The notes under the pieces were generated by a model that searched no databases, was not told the DNA's origin, and saw only the letters and a list, made by a program, of their open reading frames with translations. Below are positions 7,474-14,798 of a DNA stretch of 18,458 bases, one piece after another. The position numbers were made by a program, and so were the translations under genes. Position 1 is the stretch's first letter. Each line of letters opens with the position of its first letter. The stretch comes from Synergistaceae bacterium UBA1358 (GTDB lineage: Bacteria > Synergistota > Synergistia > Synergistales > Synergistaceae): NCBI GenBank assembly GCA_002306075.1, contig DBRW01000023.1, forward strand, positions 1 to 18,458, written 5' to 3'.

Positions 7474-8827
7474 CCGCAACAACAATATCTTCCACCACCA
7501 ATGTCGGAGCCGCCGTGGATCCGAAGAATTCAAGATCGGAACCGACCGCGACTATATTATTCAGAAGGTTTTTCAGGTTCGAGGCGATAGTGACCCCGCT
7601 GACAGGCTTCGTTATTTTCCCCTTTTCGATCAGATGTCCCTTTGCACCCACCGAGAAATCACCGCTGACGGTATCTATCGTGTGGAGCCCCATCATATCG
7701 GTTATCAAAAGTCCTGACCCTATGCCTGATATGATCTTTTCCGAGCTTTCGCATCCCGCCTGCAGCAGGACATTGGTATTCCCGACCTCCGGCAGAGAGG
7801 ACATCCCTCTGCACGCGTTGCCTGTCGATGCAACGCCGTCCTTCCATGCATACTGAAGATTATACAGGTAAGACCCGGCAATGCCGCCTTCGATCAGGAC
7901 GGTCCTGCCTGTCGGCACTCCCTCCGAATCCCACGAACTGGTCCCTGCTTTCCACGGTATCCTTCCGTCATCTATAAGGGTAACACAGGAGGAGGCTACT
8001 TTCTCCCCCAAACGGTCCTTCATCATCGACCTGCCCTTGTGTATCTCAGGCGCGCAGAAGAGGTCCCCTATGACCTCCACGAGTGATGCCGCGGTCTCCG
8101 GGTCTATGACGATAGTATAGGGGCCGGTCCTTATAGGCTTTCCGCCAAGCGCCGAGACCGTCTTCCTGACCGCCCTGAGCGCTGTCTTCTTTATGTCCAG
8201 CTCATCCAGCCGTCTTGATTCGAGACCGTAGCCCCCTATCTCGGTGTTTGTACCGTCATCGGCTATCACCGTCACGACGCAGCTCGCGCTGCTTCCGCGT
8301 TCCCAGCCGGCGAGTCCTGTGGTGGTACAGTAGAAGGACGCTCCCCACCCGTCATTCCAGGACGCGCTCCTTACCGAGACCACTTTTTTATCTGCCGATC
8401 TCGCATATCCCGTCATTTCACGGCAGTATTCCAGCCGTTCCCGGGGAGTGATAGCAACTATCCGGGGATCTTCAAGGTCGAGCGCGGGATCTGGGACCAT
8501 CTTCCCTTCGTAAAGCATTATGCCTTCCTCAGGTTCGGAGTTCCTGCAGTTGGTAAGGCTCCACTCCACGAGATCTTTTAGCGAGAGCTTGTCCAGCCTG
8601 TTCCCATAGGATATCCCCTGCCTGCCGTCCGACATGATAGTCCTTACTCCGATGCCCGCAGTAAAGCCTGTCACGCATTCTTCGATCTCTCCGTCCTTGA
8701 GGGAAAGTCCCGAACCGGCTCCTTCGGAATAAAGCACGTCAGCCCCGGATGCCCCTCCGCGCAGAGCCTCATCCAGTATCCATCCTGACATGGATTCGAC
8801 TTCCTCGCGGGAAAGGAATTCTGTCAC
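7466..8827 (-). CDS. pmbA: PmbA/TldE-type subunit of the TldD/TldE family
   Basis: The 453-residue protein belongs to the TldD/PmbA family, whose E. coli members form a heterodimeric metallopeptidase (TldD-TldE). That complex matures microcin B17 and degrades CcdA. Family features are the N-terminal ADVLYSEGAGSGLSLKDGEIEE strand region, GIGVRTIMSDGRQG, VVIDPETAASLVEVIGD-like segments and the C-terminal GDFSVGAKGHLIEKGKITKPV block. No HExxxH zinc motif is present, which identifies it as the non-catalytic TldE/PmbA type. A TldD partner is not in this window. It starts with GTG, preceded by an unusually complete ribosome site (GAGGTGATC, 5 nt spacing), and overlaps the ltaE stop as GTGA. The amidase gene follows with a small overlap. 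Confidence 0.9.
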   Translation of the reverse strand: MTEFLSREEVESMSGWILDEALRGGASGADVLYSEGAGSGLSLKDGEIEECVTGFTAGIGVRTIMSDGRQGISYGNRLDKLSLKDLVEWSLTNCRNSEPEEGIMLYEGKMVPDPALDLEDPRIVAITPRERLEYCREMTGYARSADKKVVSVRSASWNDGWGASFYCTTTGLAGWERGSSASCVVTVIADDGTNTEIGGYGLESRRLDELDIKKTALRAVRKTVSALGGKPIRTGPYTIVIDPETAASLVEVIGDLFCAPEIHKGRSMMKDRLGEKVASSCVTLIDDGRIPWKAGTSSWDSEGVPTGRTVLIEGGIAGSYLYNLQYAWKDGVASTGNACRGMSSLPEVGNTNVLLQAGCESSEKIISGIGSGLLITDMMGLHTIDTVSGDFSVGAKGHLIEKGKITKPVSGVTIASNLKNLLNNIVAVGSDLEFFGSTAAPTLVVEDIVVAGE

Positions 8828-9858
8828 TGAAAGATCACCTCAAGTATTATCGCAGCTGCCCTTTCGACATCTTCCCTGTTTACGTCGAGATGTGTGACAA
8901 GACGCACCCTCCTTGGCGACAGTGCGTTGAGAAGAAGTCCGCGTTCCCTGCATGCACTGACAAAATGCTCGTCCGAAGGGTAGCCGTCAAGCATCGGGAA
9001 GAATACCATGTTCGTCATGTTGGGTACTTCTTCCACATGGATCCCGCCCTTGACCAGGAGCTCGCACAGAAGTTTTGCATTCGCATGGTCTTCGGCAAGC
9101 CTCGGTATGTTGTTTTTAAGCGCATAAAGACCCGCTGCCGCGGCTATCCCTACCTGGCGCTGGGCTCCTCCGATACGCTTCCGAGCCTTTTTCGCCCTTT
9201 CAATAAATTCGTGAGATCCGCAGAGCATAGATCCCATAGGCGCCCCAAGGCCTTTGGAAAGGCAGAACTGGACAGAATCCACCTCGTCGGTGAACGCCCT
9301 CACATCCACTCCGTGGTAGACTGCCGCGTTGAATATCCTCGCTCCGTCAAGGTGAACGTGAAAGCCCAGCCTGTGCCCCTCTCTCGCAACTTCAGCAAAG
9401 CGTTCCGGCGATACCGCTATCCCTCCCGTGTAGTTGTGGGTATTTTCGAGACAGAGTATTGTCGTGTCAGGGTGGTGTATGTTGTTGTCCGCCCTGTTCG
9501 CGGGGGCCAGGTCAGCTGCGGAAGGAAGGCCCTCGTCATCATTGAGCGGATAAGGACACAGTCCCGCGATCGCTGAAAAACCTCCGACTTCGGCATTCCA
9601 AACATGGGACCGCTTCCCTGCGAGGAGGCTCTCTCCATGGCGTCCGGCCGAGAGGAAAGCGAGCAGGTTGCCCATCGTGCCTGAACATGTATATATGGCA
9701 GCCTCTTTGCCGGTAATTTCGGCCGCATATTTTGACAGTGCGTTTGATGAAGGGTCGTCGCCGTATATGTCGTCTCCGACTTCGGCGCAGGCCATTACCC
9801 TGCGCATCTCTTCGGAAGGTCTGGTTACCGTGTCGCTGCGGAAATCCATAATTTTCAT
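8824..9858 (-). CDS. ltaE: Low-specificity L-threonine aldolase
   Basis: This PLP enzyme splits L-threonine or L-allo-threonine into glycine and acetaldehyde. The called protein is 344 residues, normal for the family. It opens with the characteristic IMDFRSDTVTRPSEEMR. Further motifs are CSGTMGNLLA (PLP phosphate loop), LENTHNYTGG, HLDGARIFNAA (with the PLP-ring aspartate) and LSKGLGAPMGS, whose lysine (about residue 202) should bind PLP. The frame extends to a TTG at 9882, but a perfect GGAGGT lies 9 nt before the ATG at 9858, so that start is chosen. A 92-bp gap separates it from the PHP gene. TATAAT-like hexamers occur there (9937-9942 and 9950-9955, minus strand), but no -35 partner is evident. 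It is the first gene of the long leftward run. Confidence 0.94.
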   Translation of the reverse strand: MKIMDFRSDTVTRPSEEMRRVMACAEVGDDIYGDDPSSNALSKYAAEITGKEAAIYTCSGTMGNLLAFLSAGRHGESLLAGKRSHVWNAEVGGFSAIAGLCPYPLNDDEGLPSAADLAPANRADNNIHHPDTTILCLENTHNYTGGIAVSPERFAEVAREGHRLGFHVHLDGARIFNAAVYHGVDVRAFTDEVDSVQFCLSKGLGAPMGSMLCGSHEFIERAKKARKRIGGAQRQVGIAAAAGLYALKNNIPRLAEDHANAKLLCELLVKGGIHVEEVPNMTNMVFFPMLDGYPSDEHFVSACRERGLLLNALSPRRVRLVTHLDVNREDVERAAAIILEVIFQ

Positions 9859-9867
9859 TATCTTTAT

Positions 9868-9873
9868 ACCTCC
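9868..9873 (-). promoter_or_regulatory. Ribosome-binding site that decides the ltaE start
   Basis: GGAGGT on the minus strand, 9 nt before ATG 9858. It lies inside the longer TTG-initiated frame and so argues against that start. Confidence 0.75.
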
Positions 9874-9950
9874 ATAGGTCAATTATTTTTTTGCGAAGCT
9901 TGCTTTGCCGCAGTATCTCCCGAACAGGGACAATTAATTATACGCCGTTA

Positions 9951-10778
9951 TTATATCTTAACTCCCAGCCTTGCCCACGGGAGGAAATCCTCGCTCACTG
10001 CGATCCCAAGATCCACGCCGTGGCTGTTGGGGCCGTGGAAATCAGACCCGGCGGTCGGGTAAAGGTCAAACATTTCGGCCATTTTAAGGTAATTGTAGAT
10101 CTGTTCCGGACTGTGGCCCGGATAGATAGCCTCGATACCCCAAAGTCCGTGATCCTTCAGCCTTCCTAGAAGACTGCGCAACTCATCGTCTCCGAGATAT
10201 GTCTGTACGGGGTGGGCAAGCACCGCTACTCCTCCGGCCTCTGTGATCAGGGAAATGCACTCTTCGGCAGAAAGCCTTTCCCTTGGCACATAGGCCTTTC
10301 CCCCGGATCCGAGGTACTCGGTGAAAGCCTGTCCTATGCTCGAAACATAACCCTTCTGCATCATCAGCCTGGCGATATGCGGTCTGGCCACTACCTCTCC
10401 CCTGGACAGAAGGACAACGTCCTCGATATGTATGTCAAAGCCCAGTTCCTGCAATTTTCTGCATATTTTGTGATTTCTGTCGTCCCTGTTGTTTCTGATG
10501 TCACGAAGCCTTTTCTGGAGCGCTTCGTTTGTCGGGTCTATGCGGAAGCCCAGTATATGCAGGGTAAAATCGGAGTCGGCGGAAAGTTCTATCCCCGAAA
10601 GCCCCTCCACGCCGTTTTCCCTGCAGGCAGCCATGAAAGGGGCAAGCCCTTCGGTCGTGTCGTGGTCTGTAAGGCTTATAAAGGCCAGATGTCTTTTCTT
10701 GGCGGCTTTTGCGATAGATCCCACGCTCAGGGTCCCGTCCGAATAGTTGCTGTGGACATGCATATCGATCAGTATCAT
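9951..10778 (-). CDS. PHP-domain phosphoesterase (RNase AM/YciV-like)
   Basis: This 275-residue metal-dependent phosphoesterase belongs to the polymerase-and-histidinol-phosphatase superfamily. The closest characterised relatives are E. coli YciV/RNase AM and Chromobacterium 3',5'-nucleotide bisphosphatase; that assignment rests on length and motif layout. Metal-site motifs are complete: HVHSNYSDG (7-15), LTDHDT (36-41), a conserved Glu in GIEL (about 64), a His near 74, RPHIA (132-136), LAHP (187-190) and GSDFHG (244-249). Its ATG directly abuts the stop of the upstream GAF gene with no gap. Substrate could be an oligoribonucleotide 5' end, pAp-type nucleotides or another phosphoester, and cannot be fixed from sequence. 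Confidence 0.88.
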   Translation of the reverse strand: MILIDMHVHSNYSDGTLSVGSIAKAAKKRHLAFISLTDHDTTEGLAPFMAACRENGVEGLSGIELSADSDFTLHILGFRIDPTNEALQKRLRDIRNNRDDRNHKICRKLQELGFDIHIEDVVLLSRGEVVARPHIARLMMQKGYVSSIGQAFTEYLGSGGKAYVPRERLSAEECISLITEAGGVAVLAHPVQTYLGDDELRSLLGRLKDHGLWGIEAIYPGHSPEQIYNYLKMAEMFDLYPTAGSDFHGPNSHGVDLGIAVSEDFLPWARLGVKI

Positions 10779-11597
10779 CTATTTGCCGCCGGCCTCCTCT
10801 TCATCCGTGTCGTTTTTTTCCGCGGATAATTTTACATACAGCGGGTGAGAAAGCACAAAGGCGATCAGTTCGAGTTTCTGCAGATCTTCTTCGGAAAAAG
10901 CGTCCGGTACCATGGATTCTACCTGCAGGACACCTATCTTTTCGCCTTCCGCGCAGAGGGGTACGGACATAAGGGACCTTGCATCCCTGCAGAAGGGAAG
11001 GTCCTTCCCGCTTTCGACCCTTGGCGTTAAATATGGCCTTCCAGATGCGAAGACCTTCCATGCCGCGCCTCCGTTTCTCGGAACGGTATTGCCTTGCGCT
11101 CCGGCCCTGCCTGGCATATACATCCCGCCGGCTTTGTCTGCTGCCGTGATAAAAACTTCGTCTCCCGACGCCATTTCACTTATCCTTTCCGCGGCAGAAA
11201 AGACCAGGCTGTCCAGATCCTTTGCCCCGGAGATCTCCGATGAGAACCTGTCAACTGCGGCGATGAACTTTTTGCCGCTGTCTCGGTAGTAGAGCATAAA
11301 TCCTCCCACAGCGACCAGAAGGAAAAATATCGAAGCGGTATCGAACCATGAAAAGACTCCGCATACGGATGCTATTACAGCCGCCGAGGTACACAACAAC
11401 AGGTTGGTCTTATGCGACCATCTTCCGCTTTCCGTCAGTCCCAGAAAAGCAGAAAGTACAAATGCCATAAAGAGCGGGGTCGAGTCGAACACACAGCTGA
11501 GTGCGGATCCGGCAGACAGAAGCAATACCCAGAATACCTGGGGCCAGAATTTTCGTCTTCTGAAGACCCCGCCGAGATCGGGATCACCACTTTTCAC
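10779..11597 (-). CDS. Membrane protein with C-terminal GAF domain
   Basis: This 272-residue protein starts with a basic stretch and then about four hydrophobic segments (roughly 18-36, 41-55, 66-82 and 85-104). A GAF-like sensory domain follows at about 122-256. The domain shows the usual pattern: a leading helix (LDSLVFSAAERISEMA), a central AWKVFASGRPYLTP, then SLMSVPLCAEGEKIGVLQVES and a final FSEEDLQKLELIA helix. No kinase, GGDEF or HTH output domain is attached, so it may act by protein contact or as a ligand-binding module. It begins with GTG and overlaps the yfcE stop by 14 bp, and it abuts the PHP gene. Co-occurrence with two phosphoesterases hints at nucleotide or phosphoester signalling, but the ligand is unknown. 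Confidence 0.78.
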   Translation of the reverse strand: MKSGDPDLGGVFRRRKFWPQVFWVLLLSAGSALSCVFDSTPLFMAFVLSAFLGLTESGRWSHKTNLLLCTSAAVIASVCGVFSWFDTASIFFLLVAVGGFMLYYRDSGKKFIAAVDRFSSEISGAKDLDSLVFSAAERISEMASGDEVFITAADKAGGMYMPGRAGAQGNTVPRNGGAAWKVFASGRPYLTPRVESGKDLPFCRDARSLMSVPLCAEGEKIGVLQVESMVPDAFSEEDLQKLELIAFVLSHPLYVKLSAEKNDTDEEEAGGK

Positions 11598-12144
11598 TGT
11601 GCAGGATCTCCCCTTCCAGAGTCAATATCTTTATCTCATTTTCATCGACTGTCGCCGCTCCCGCGGGGTCTTTACCCTTTGGGATCGTTGTGGATCCGGG
11701 ATTCAAAAAAATAGTGTCTCTCTCTCTTACAACGGAAGCTACATGAGTATGTCCCGATATGGCAAGATGAACGGCCGAATCGAGGGCCATCTGTCTGAAC
11801 AGAGGGAAATTGTCGCCATGCATCATGAGTATTTTCTTTCCGTTCCACCACAATGAGACGTATGGGGCAAGCAGAGGTGCAAGTACCATCTGGTCAACGT
11901 CCGCGTCGCAGTTTCCCCTCGCTATGAATATAGTTCCCTTGTAATCGTTTATGGCGTTGGCGAGGTCAGCCGGAGTATATCCTCCGGGTATGGGATTCCT
12001 CGGTCCGTGATAAAGCACATCCCCTGCGTGCAGTACGGCATCGGCATCTTTGAAGAGCGACAGGGCCGCTGCCCATGCGGGGTAGCTTCCGTGAGTGTCA
12101 GACAGAACACCCAGCATTTTGCAGTCTATCCTTCCTGCAGGCAT
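11584..12144 (-). CDS. yfcE: YfcE-type metallophosphodiesterase
   Basis: This calcineurin-like phosphoesterase has about 186 residues. Metal-site motifs are SDTHG (15-19), HAGDV (39-43), RGNCD (76-80), MHGD (108-111) and GHTH (131-134). The insert with YHGPRNPIPGGYTPADLANAIN and the segments DVDQM and NPGSTTIPKG closely follow E. coli YfcE, an Mn-dependent phosphodiesterase with no firmly known natural substrate. A second ATG at 12117 gives a start (MLGVLSDTHG) closer to the family's usual N-terminus. Both starts have an AGGA element at 9-11 nt, so 12144 is kept with reservation. It is the first gene of the YfcE-GAF-PHP group and is transcribed divergently from the HTH-like gene. Confidence 0.9.
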   Translation of the reverse strand: MPAGRIDCKMLGVLSDTHGSYPAWAAALSLFKDADAVLHAGDVLYHGPRNPIPGGYTPADLANAINDYKGTIFIARGNCDADVDQMVLAPLLAPYVSLWWNGKKILMMHGDNFPLFRQMALDSAVHLAISGHTHVASVVRERDTIFLNPGSTTIPKGKDPAGAATVDENEIKILTLEGEILHSEKW

Positions 12145-12176
12145 GTCAACACATCCTTTGTGCGGGAAAACCCCGG

Positions 12177-12204
12177 TTGATATTATTCCAGGCTATTATA
12201 TAAT
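12177..12204 (+). promoter_or_regulatory. Sigma70-type promoter for the rightward unit
   Basis: TTGATA (12177-12182) and a perfect TATAAT (12199-12204) are separated by 16 bp, giving a start site near 12211. AGGAG at 12231-12235 then precedes the ATG at 12246 by 10 nt. The overlapping minus-strand TATAAT (12200-12195) could serve yfcE, but it lacks a recognisable -35. Confidence 0.72.
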
Positions 12205-12245
12205 CAGTAGGCTCGGAAAAACACAGAAACAGGAGTGGGTTTTTA

Positions 12246-12614
12246 ATGAATATAGATATAAAGACACTTGAGCAGCAGGACATGAAGATGCTGGTGCATT
12301 CGCTTGAGCTCGTTTCGGCCAGGATATTCGATTCAGTAATAACACTTAGCCAGCTTGCATCTTCGAATACCCCCGAAATGAACGCCCTTTTCGAACAGTG
12401 GGTCTCATGTCTGGGAGAAGAGCTAATCTCCGAAGCTGAAGAAAAGGGGAAGCTGGATCCTGAAGAGATCTCAAAGCGCATCGGAGTAAGCGCTTCCACT
12501 GTCATTTCCCTGGCCCTTGCCCTGCACAGGCAGGGAAAACTGAAGATCAAGTCGCTCGAAGTTGAGCAGGGAAACAACGTAAACTCCGAGATCTGCGGCT
12601 GCCTCAAGTCTTAA
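12246..12614 (+). CDS. Small HTH-like protein of unknown function
   Basis: I do not recognise this 122-residue protein. The first 60 residues look all-helical (DIKTLEQQDMKMLVHSLELV and following). Residues about 68-105 look like a helix-turn-helix (LDPEEISKRIGVSASTVISLALALHRQGKLKI), with the typical 'IGVS..TV' turn and a short wing-like end. The C-terminus carries two closely spaced cysteines (CGC, about 117-119), and there is a further Cys near 54. It has its own promoter, a good ribosome site, and lies 41 bp before the YfcA-like transporter gene on the same strand, so it could be a regulator of that transporter. It could equally be a structural protein with a coincidental HTH pattern. Confidence 0.72.
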   Translation: MNIDIKTLEQQDMKMLVHSLELVSARIFDSVITLSQLASSNTPEMNALFEQWVSCLGEELISEAEEKGKLDPEEISKRIGVSASTVISLALALHRQGKLKIKSLEVEQGNNVNSEICGCLKS

Positions 12615-12625
12615 ATAAAAAGGGC

Positions 12626-12666
12626 GCGATCCCGGCTTGCCGGGATCGCAAGTCGGTGACCGACTT
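12626..12666 (+). promoter_or_regulatory. Tandem hairpins covering the transporter gene's start
   Basis: GCGATCCCGG-CTTG-CCGGGATCGC (12626-12649, perfect 10-bp stem) is followed immediately by AAGTCGG-TGA-CCGACTT (12650-12666, perfect 7-bp stem). No T-run follows on the plus strand. On the minus strand the first stem is followed, four bases later, by TTTTTATTT, so it could terminate leftward transcription. The second hairpin contains the GTG at 12656, the first possible start of the transporter gene. Candidate attenuator or translational control element. Confidence 0.55.
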
Positions 12667-13447
12667 GGCTGCTGAATTCACTGTCACTTTTCCAATGCTG
12701 GCTTTTGTCTGCCTTCTTGTGGGGATGGCGGGCTTTGTCGACGCGTCTGCGGGCGGAGGGGGTATCATAGCTCTTCCCGCCTACGTCTTTACCGGTATGC
12801 CCGCTCACTTTGCGTTCGGCTGCAATAAATTCTCCAGCGCATGCGGGACGACGCTTTCTGTATTCAAATTCTGGAAAGCTGGAGCCGTGAACATAAGATC
12901 GTCGCTGCTTGCAGCTTTCAGTTCCTTTATCGGCTCCGGCATCGCGGCATCGATAGTGCTGAAGATACCCAACCATGTCCTCAAGACGATGCTCCTTTTG
13001 ATCCTTCCCGTTGCTGCAGTAGTCATCTTCCTAAAAAAAGACATGGGAGAGGACGACCTTTCCCACTCTCTGTCCAGAAGGACGGCCCTCCTGCTGTCGC
13101 TGCTTATCGGATTCCTGGTAGGCGGATATGACGGGATGTTCGGGCCGGGAGCCGGCACATTTGCCATTTTTGCCTTTTCGTCAATAATGAAGTTTGACCT
13201 TAAAACTGCTTCGGGAAACGCGAAGATCGTCAACCTTGCCTCAAACTATGCCTCACTGCTGACCTTCGCCCTGGCCGGAACTGTCTACTACCAGATCGCC
13301 ATACCTGCCGGGATATGCAATTTGATCGGCAATTACATCGGTTCGGCATACGCACTGAGAAAGGGCGGCAAATTCATCCGCCCCATGATGATACTGGTAC
13401 TCATATTCCTGCTCGCCAAGATAACCTTCGATCTGTTCAACGTCTGA
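12656..13447 (+). CDS. YfcA-like TSUP-family (TauE/SafE) membrane transporter
   Basis: This 263-residue inner-membrane protein has about eight hydrophobic segments. Family signatures appear in both halves: AGFVDASAGGGGIIALPAYV near the N-terminus with FGCNKFSSACGTTLSVFKF, and GGYDGMFGPGAGTFAIFAF in the second repeat, followed by AKIVNLASNYASLLTF. The C-terminal FIRPMMILVLIFLLAK resembles E. coli YfcA. TSUP proteins export or import sulfite, sulfonates and other organic anions, and the substrate here is unknown. The start is unsettled. GTG 12656 lacks an upstream Shine-Dalgarno sequence and lies within a hairpin; ATG 12695 also lacks one. The gene ends convergently, 2 bp from the glycosyltransferase stop codon. 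Confidence 0.88.
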   Translation: MTDLAAEFTVTFPMLAFVCLLVGMAGFVDASAGGGGIIALPAYVFTGMPAHFAFGCNKFSSACGTTLSVFKFWKAGAVNIRSSLLAAFSSFIGSGIAASIVLKIPNHVLKTMLLLILPVAAVVIFLKKDMGEDDLSHSLSRRTALLLSLLIGFLVGGYDGMFGPGAGTFAIFAFSSIMKFDLKTASGNAKIVNLASNYASLLTFALAGTVYYQIAIPAGICNLIGNYIGSAYALRKGGKFIRPMMILVLIFLLAKITFDLFNV

Positions 13448-13449
13448 TA

Positions 13450-14778
13450 TCAGAATTTATTCTTCCGGGTCACCCACCACGGAGCCATCGAAGTATCCTT
13501 GTGTCCGCTTGCCGTCATTTCCCATACCGTGGCAACGAGGCTGTTCATCCTTGCCGCAAATGCGAACAACGGCATCAATGGCAGGAAGCACAGCCTGGAA
13601 AGATCCTCCCTGGGCCTTTCGGAGAGGCATGCGACAAAGAAGAGGTACATTACAAGAAGCAGCAACAGGTAGAAGAAGTAAACAAGCAGCAGCAGTCCCA
13701 CCGAATACTCGATCGGGAAGACGACGAAGAGCCAGACTGTATATGCGAATATCACAAACGGCATGACTATCTGCGAAAAGATCCCGGTGAATATTACCAT
13801 CAGGAAATTTGGCCAGCCCAGAAGTTTAGGGCTGAACGACAGCCTGTGCTTTTTGAAATAGAGGTAGGAGAGGTCTCCGTCCCACCTTATCCTCTGTTTG
13901 AGAAACCCTTTGAATGTCGGGGGCACATCCGTGTGTCCTATGGCTTCTGGATCGAACACTATGCGGAACTTCTTTTTGTACCTTCCGAAATAATTCTTGA
14001 TCCTGAGCGTCATATCCAGATCTTCAGCAGTTCCGGCGTCCCATCCCTCAACAAGATCCATGACGCTTTTCCTGAAAACTCCGAATGCCCCGGATATGTT
14101 GTTTACCAGATTGAATGCGCTCAATCCGGTCTTGGAGGCCTGGATCGAGATAAGGTACTCAATAGCCTGAAGAGATGCCGTCAGCGACTCATCGGCATTC
14201 CTGACCCTAAGGCAGCCCGAGACGGCGCTTACATACGGATCTTCAAAATGCCTGGTCACTCTTTCGACCATGTTGTTGTCAAAAGATGTATCGCCGTCAA
14301 GCGCCATCACGATCTCTCCGCTCGCGAATTTCAATCCCGTGTTAAGGCTGGAGACACGCCCCCCTCTCTGCCATTTAGGGACCACGATGAGCTTCCTGTT
14401 CCTGAAGTCGGACACATACCCTGACATCTCCATAGCTGAATCGTAGGTAAGCTTGTTTACTGAAGCGCCGTCGATCATCGCAAGCATCTCTATCTTGCCG
14501 GGATAGATCTGTTCGGTCAGGGACATTATCGTTTTCTGCACATCCCGTCCTTCGCTGTAACACGTGATTATGCAGGATACCGAGGGAAAGAAAGGACTGC
14601 GCTCGGGCTCAGATCTCCTTTCGATGGTATATTTCATGACCCCTACCATCACAAGGAGCGCCAGCGGGAGCTCGAAGAAGAGAACAAACGGCATGAACTT
14701 GAGCAACAAAGTACCTGCTCCCTCTTCAAAGAAGAGAGGTATGTATTCAACAGTCACCAGTTCACCGAACACATCCAT
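13450..14778 (-). CDS. Processive family-2 membrane glycosyltransferase (exopolysaccharide synthase)
   Basis: This 442-residue synthase likely polymerises a nucleotide-sugar into a polysaccharide while moving it across the inner membrane. A hydrophobic segment (about 23-48) precedes the GT-A domain, and three or four membrane helices follow it (about 320-411). Catalytic motifs of the processive GT2 group are present: IDG (Asp 103), DGDT (Asp 161/163), AEDLD (Asp 253, the base) and QRIRW (295-299). The set resembles PgaC, BcsA and Alg8 rather than hyaluronan synthase. No PilZ domain is attached. It is the last gene of the cluster, 20 bp after the TackOD1-like gene, and is preceded by an AAGGAA ribosome site. 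The sugar cannot be predicted by eye. Confidence 0.88.
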   Translation of the reverse strand: MDVFGELVTVEYIPLFFEEGAGTLLLKFMPFVLFFELPLALLVMVGVMKYTIERRSEPERSPFFPSVSCIITCYSEGRDVQKTIMSLTEQIYPGKIEMLAMIDGASVNKLTYDSAMEMSGYVSDFRNRKLIVVPKWQRGGRVSSLNTGLKFASGEIVMALDGDTSFDNNMVERVTRHFEDPYVSAVSGCLRVRNADESLTASLQAIEYLISIQASKTGLSAFNLVNNISGAFGVFRKSVMDLVEGWDAGTAEDLDMTLRIKNYFGRYKKKFRIVFDPEAIGHTDVPPTFKGFLKQRIRWDGDLSYLYFKKHRLSFSPKLLGWPNFLMVIFTGIFSQIVMPFVIFAYTVWLFVVFPIEYSVGLLLLVYFFYLLLLLVMYLFFVACLSERPREDLSRLCFLPLMPLFAFAARMNSLVATVWEMTASGHKDTSMAPWWVTRKNKF

Positions 14779-14798
14779 GTCCGTATTTCCTTTACGGA

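Noticed and set aside
8749..9576. A 275-codon plus-strand frame opposite ltaE
   Set aside because: It is antisense to a complete threonine aldolase and has no ribosome site or motif.
9885..9915. Possible hairpin with flanking T/A-run between the PHP gene and ltaE
   Set aside because: The arms contain a mismatch and leave only a 2-nt loop. The A/T-run is on the wrong side for either strand, so it is not called a terminator.
12645..12670. Tandem hairpins as a rightward intrinsic terminator after the HTH-like gene
   Set aside because: No T-run follows on the plus strand and the next gene starts inside the second stem. Recorded as a regulatory element instead.
13315..14424. A 369-codon plus-strand frame opposite the glycosyltransferase
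   Set aside because: The minus strand carries clear GT2 motifs. The plus frame is rich in His/Arg/Gln, shows no domain and starts inside the transporter gene.
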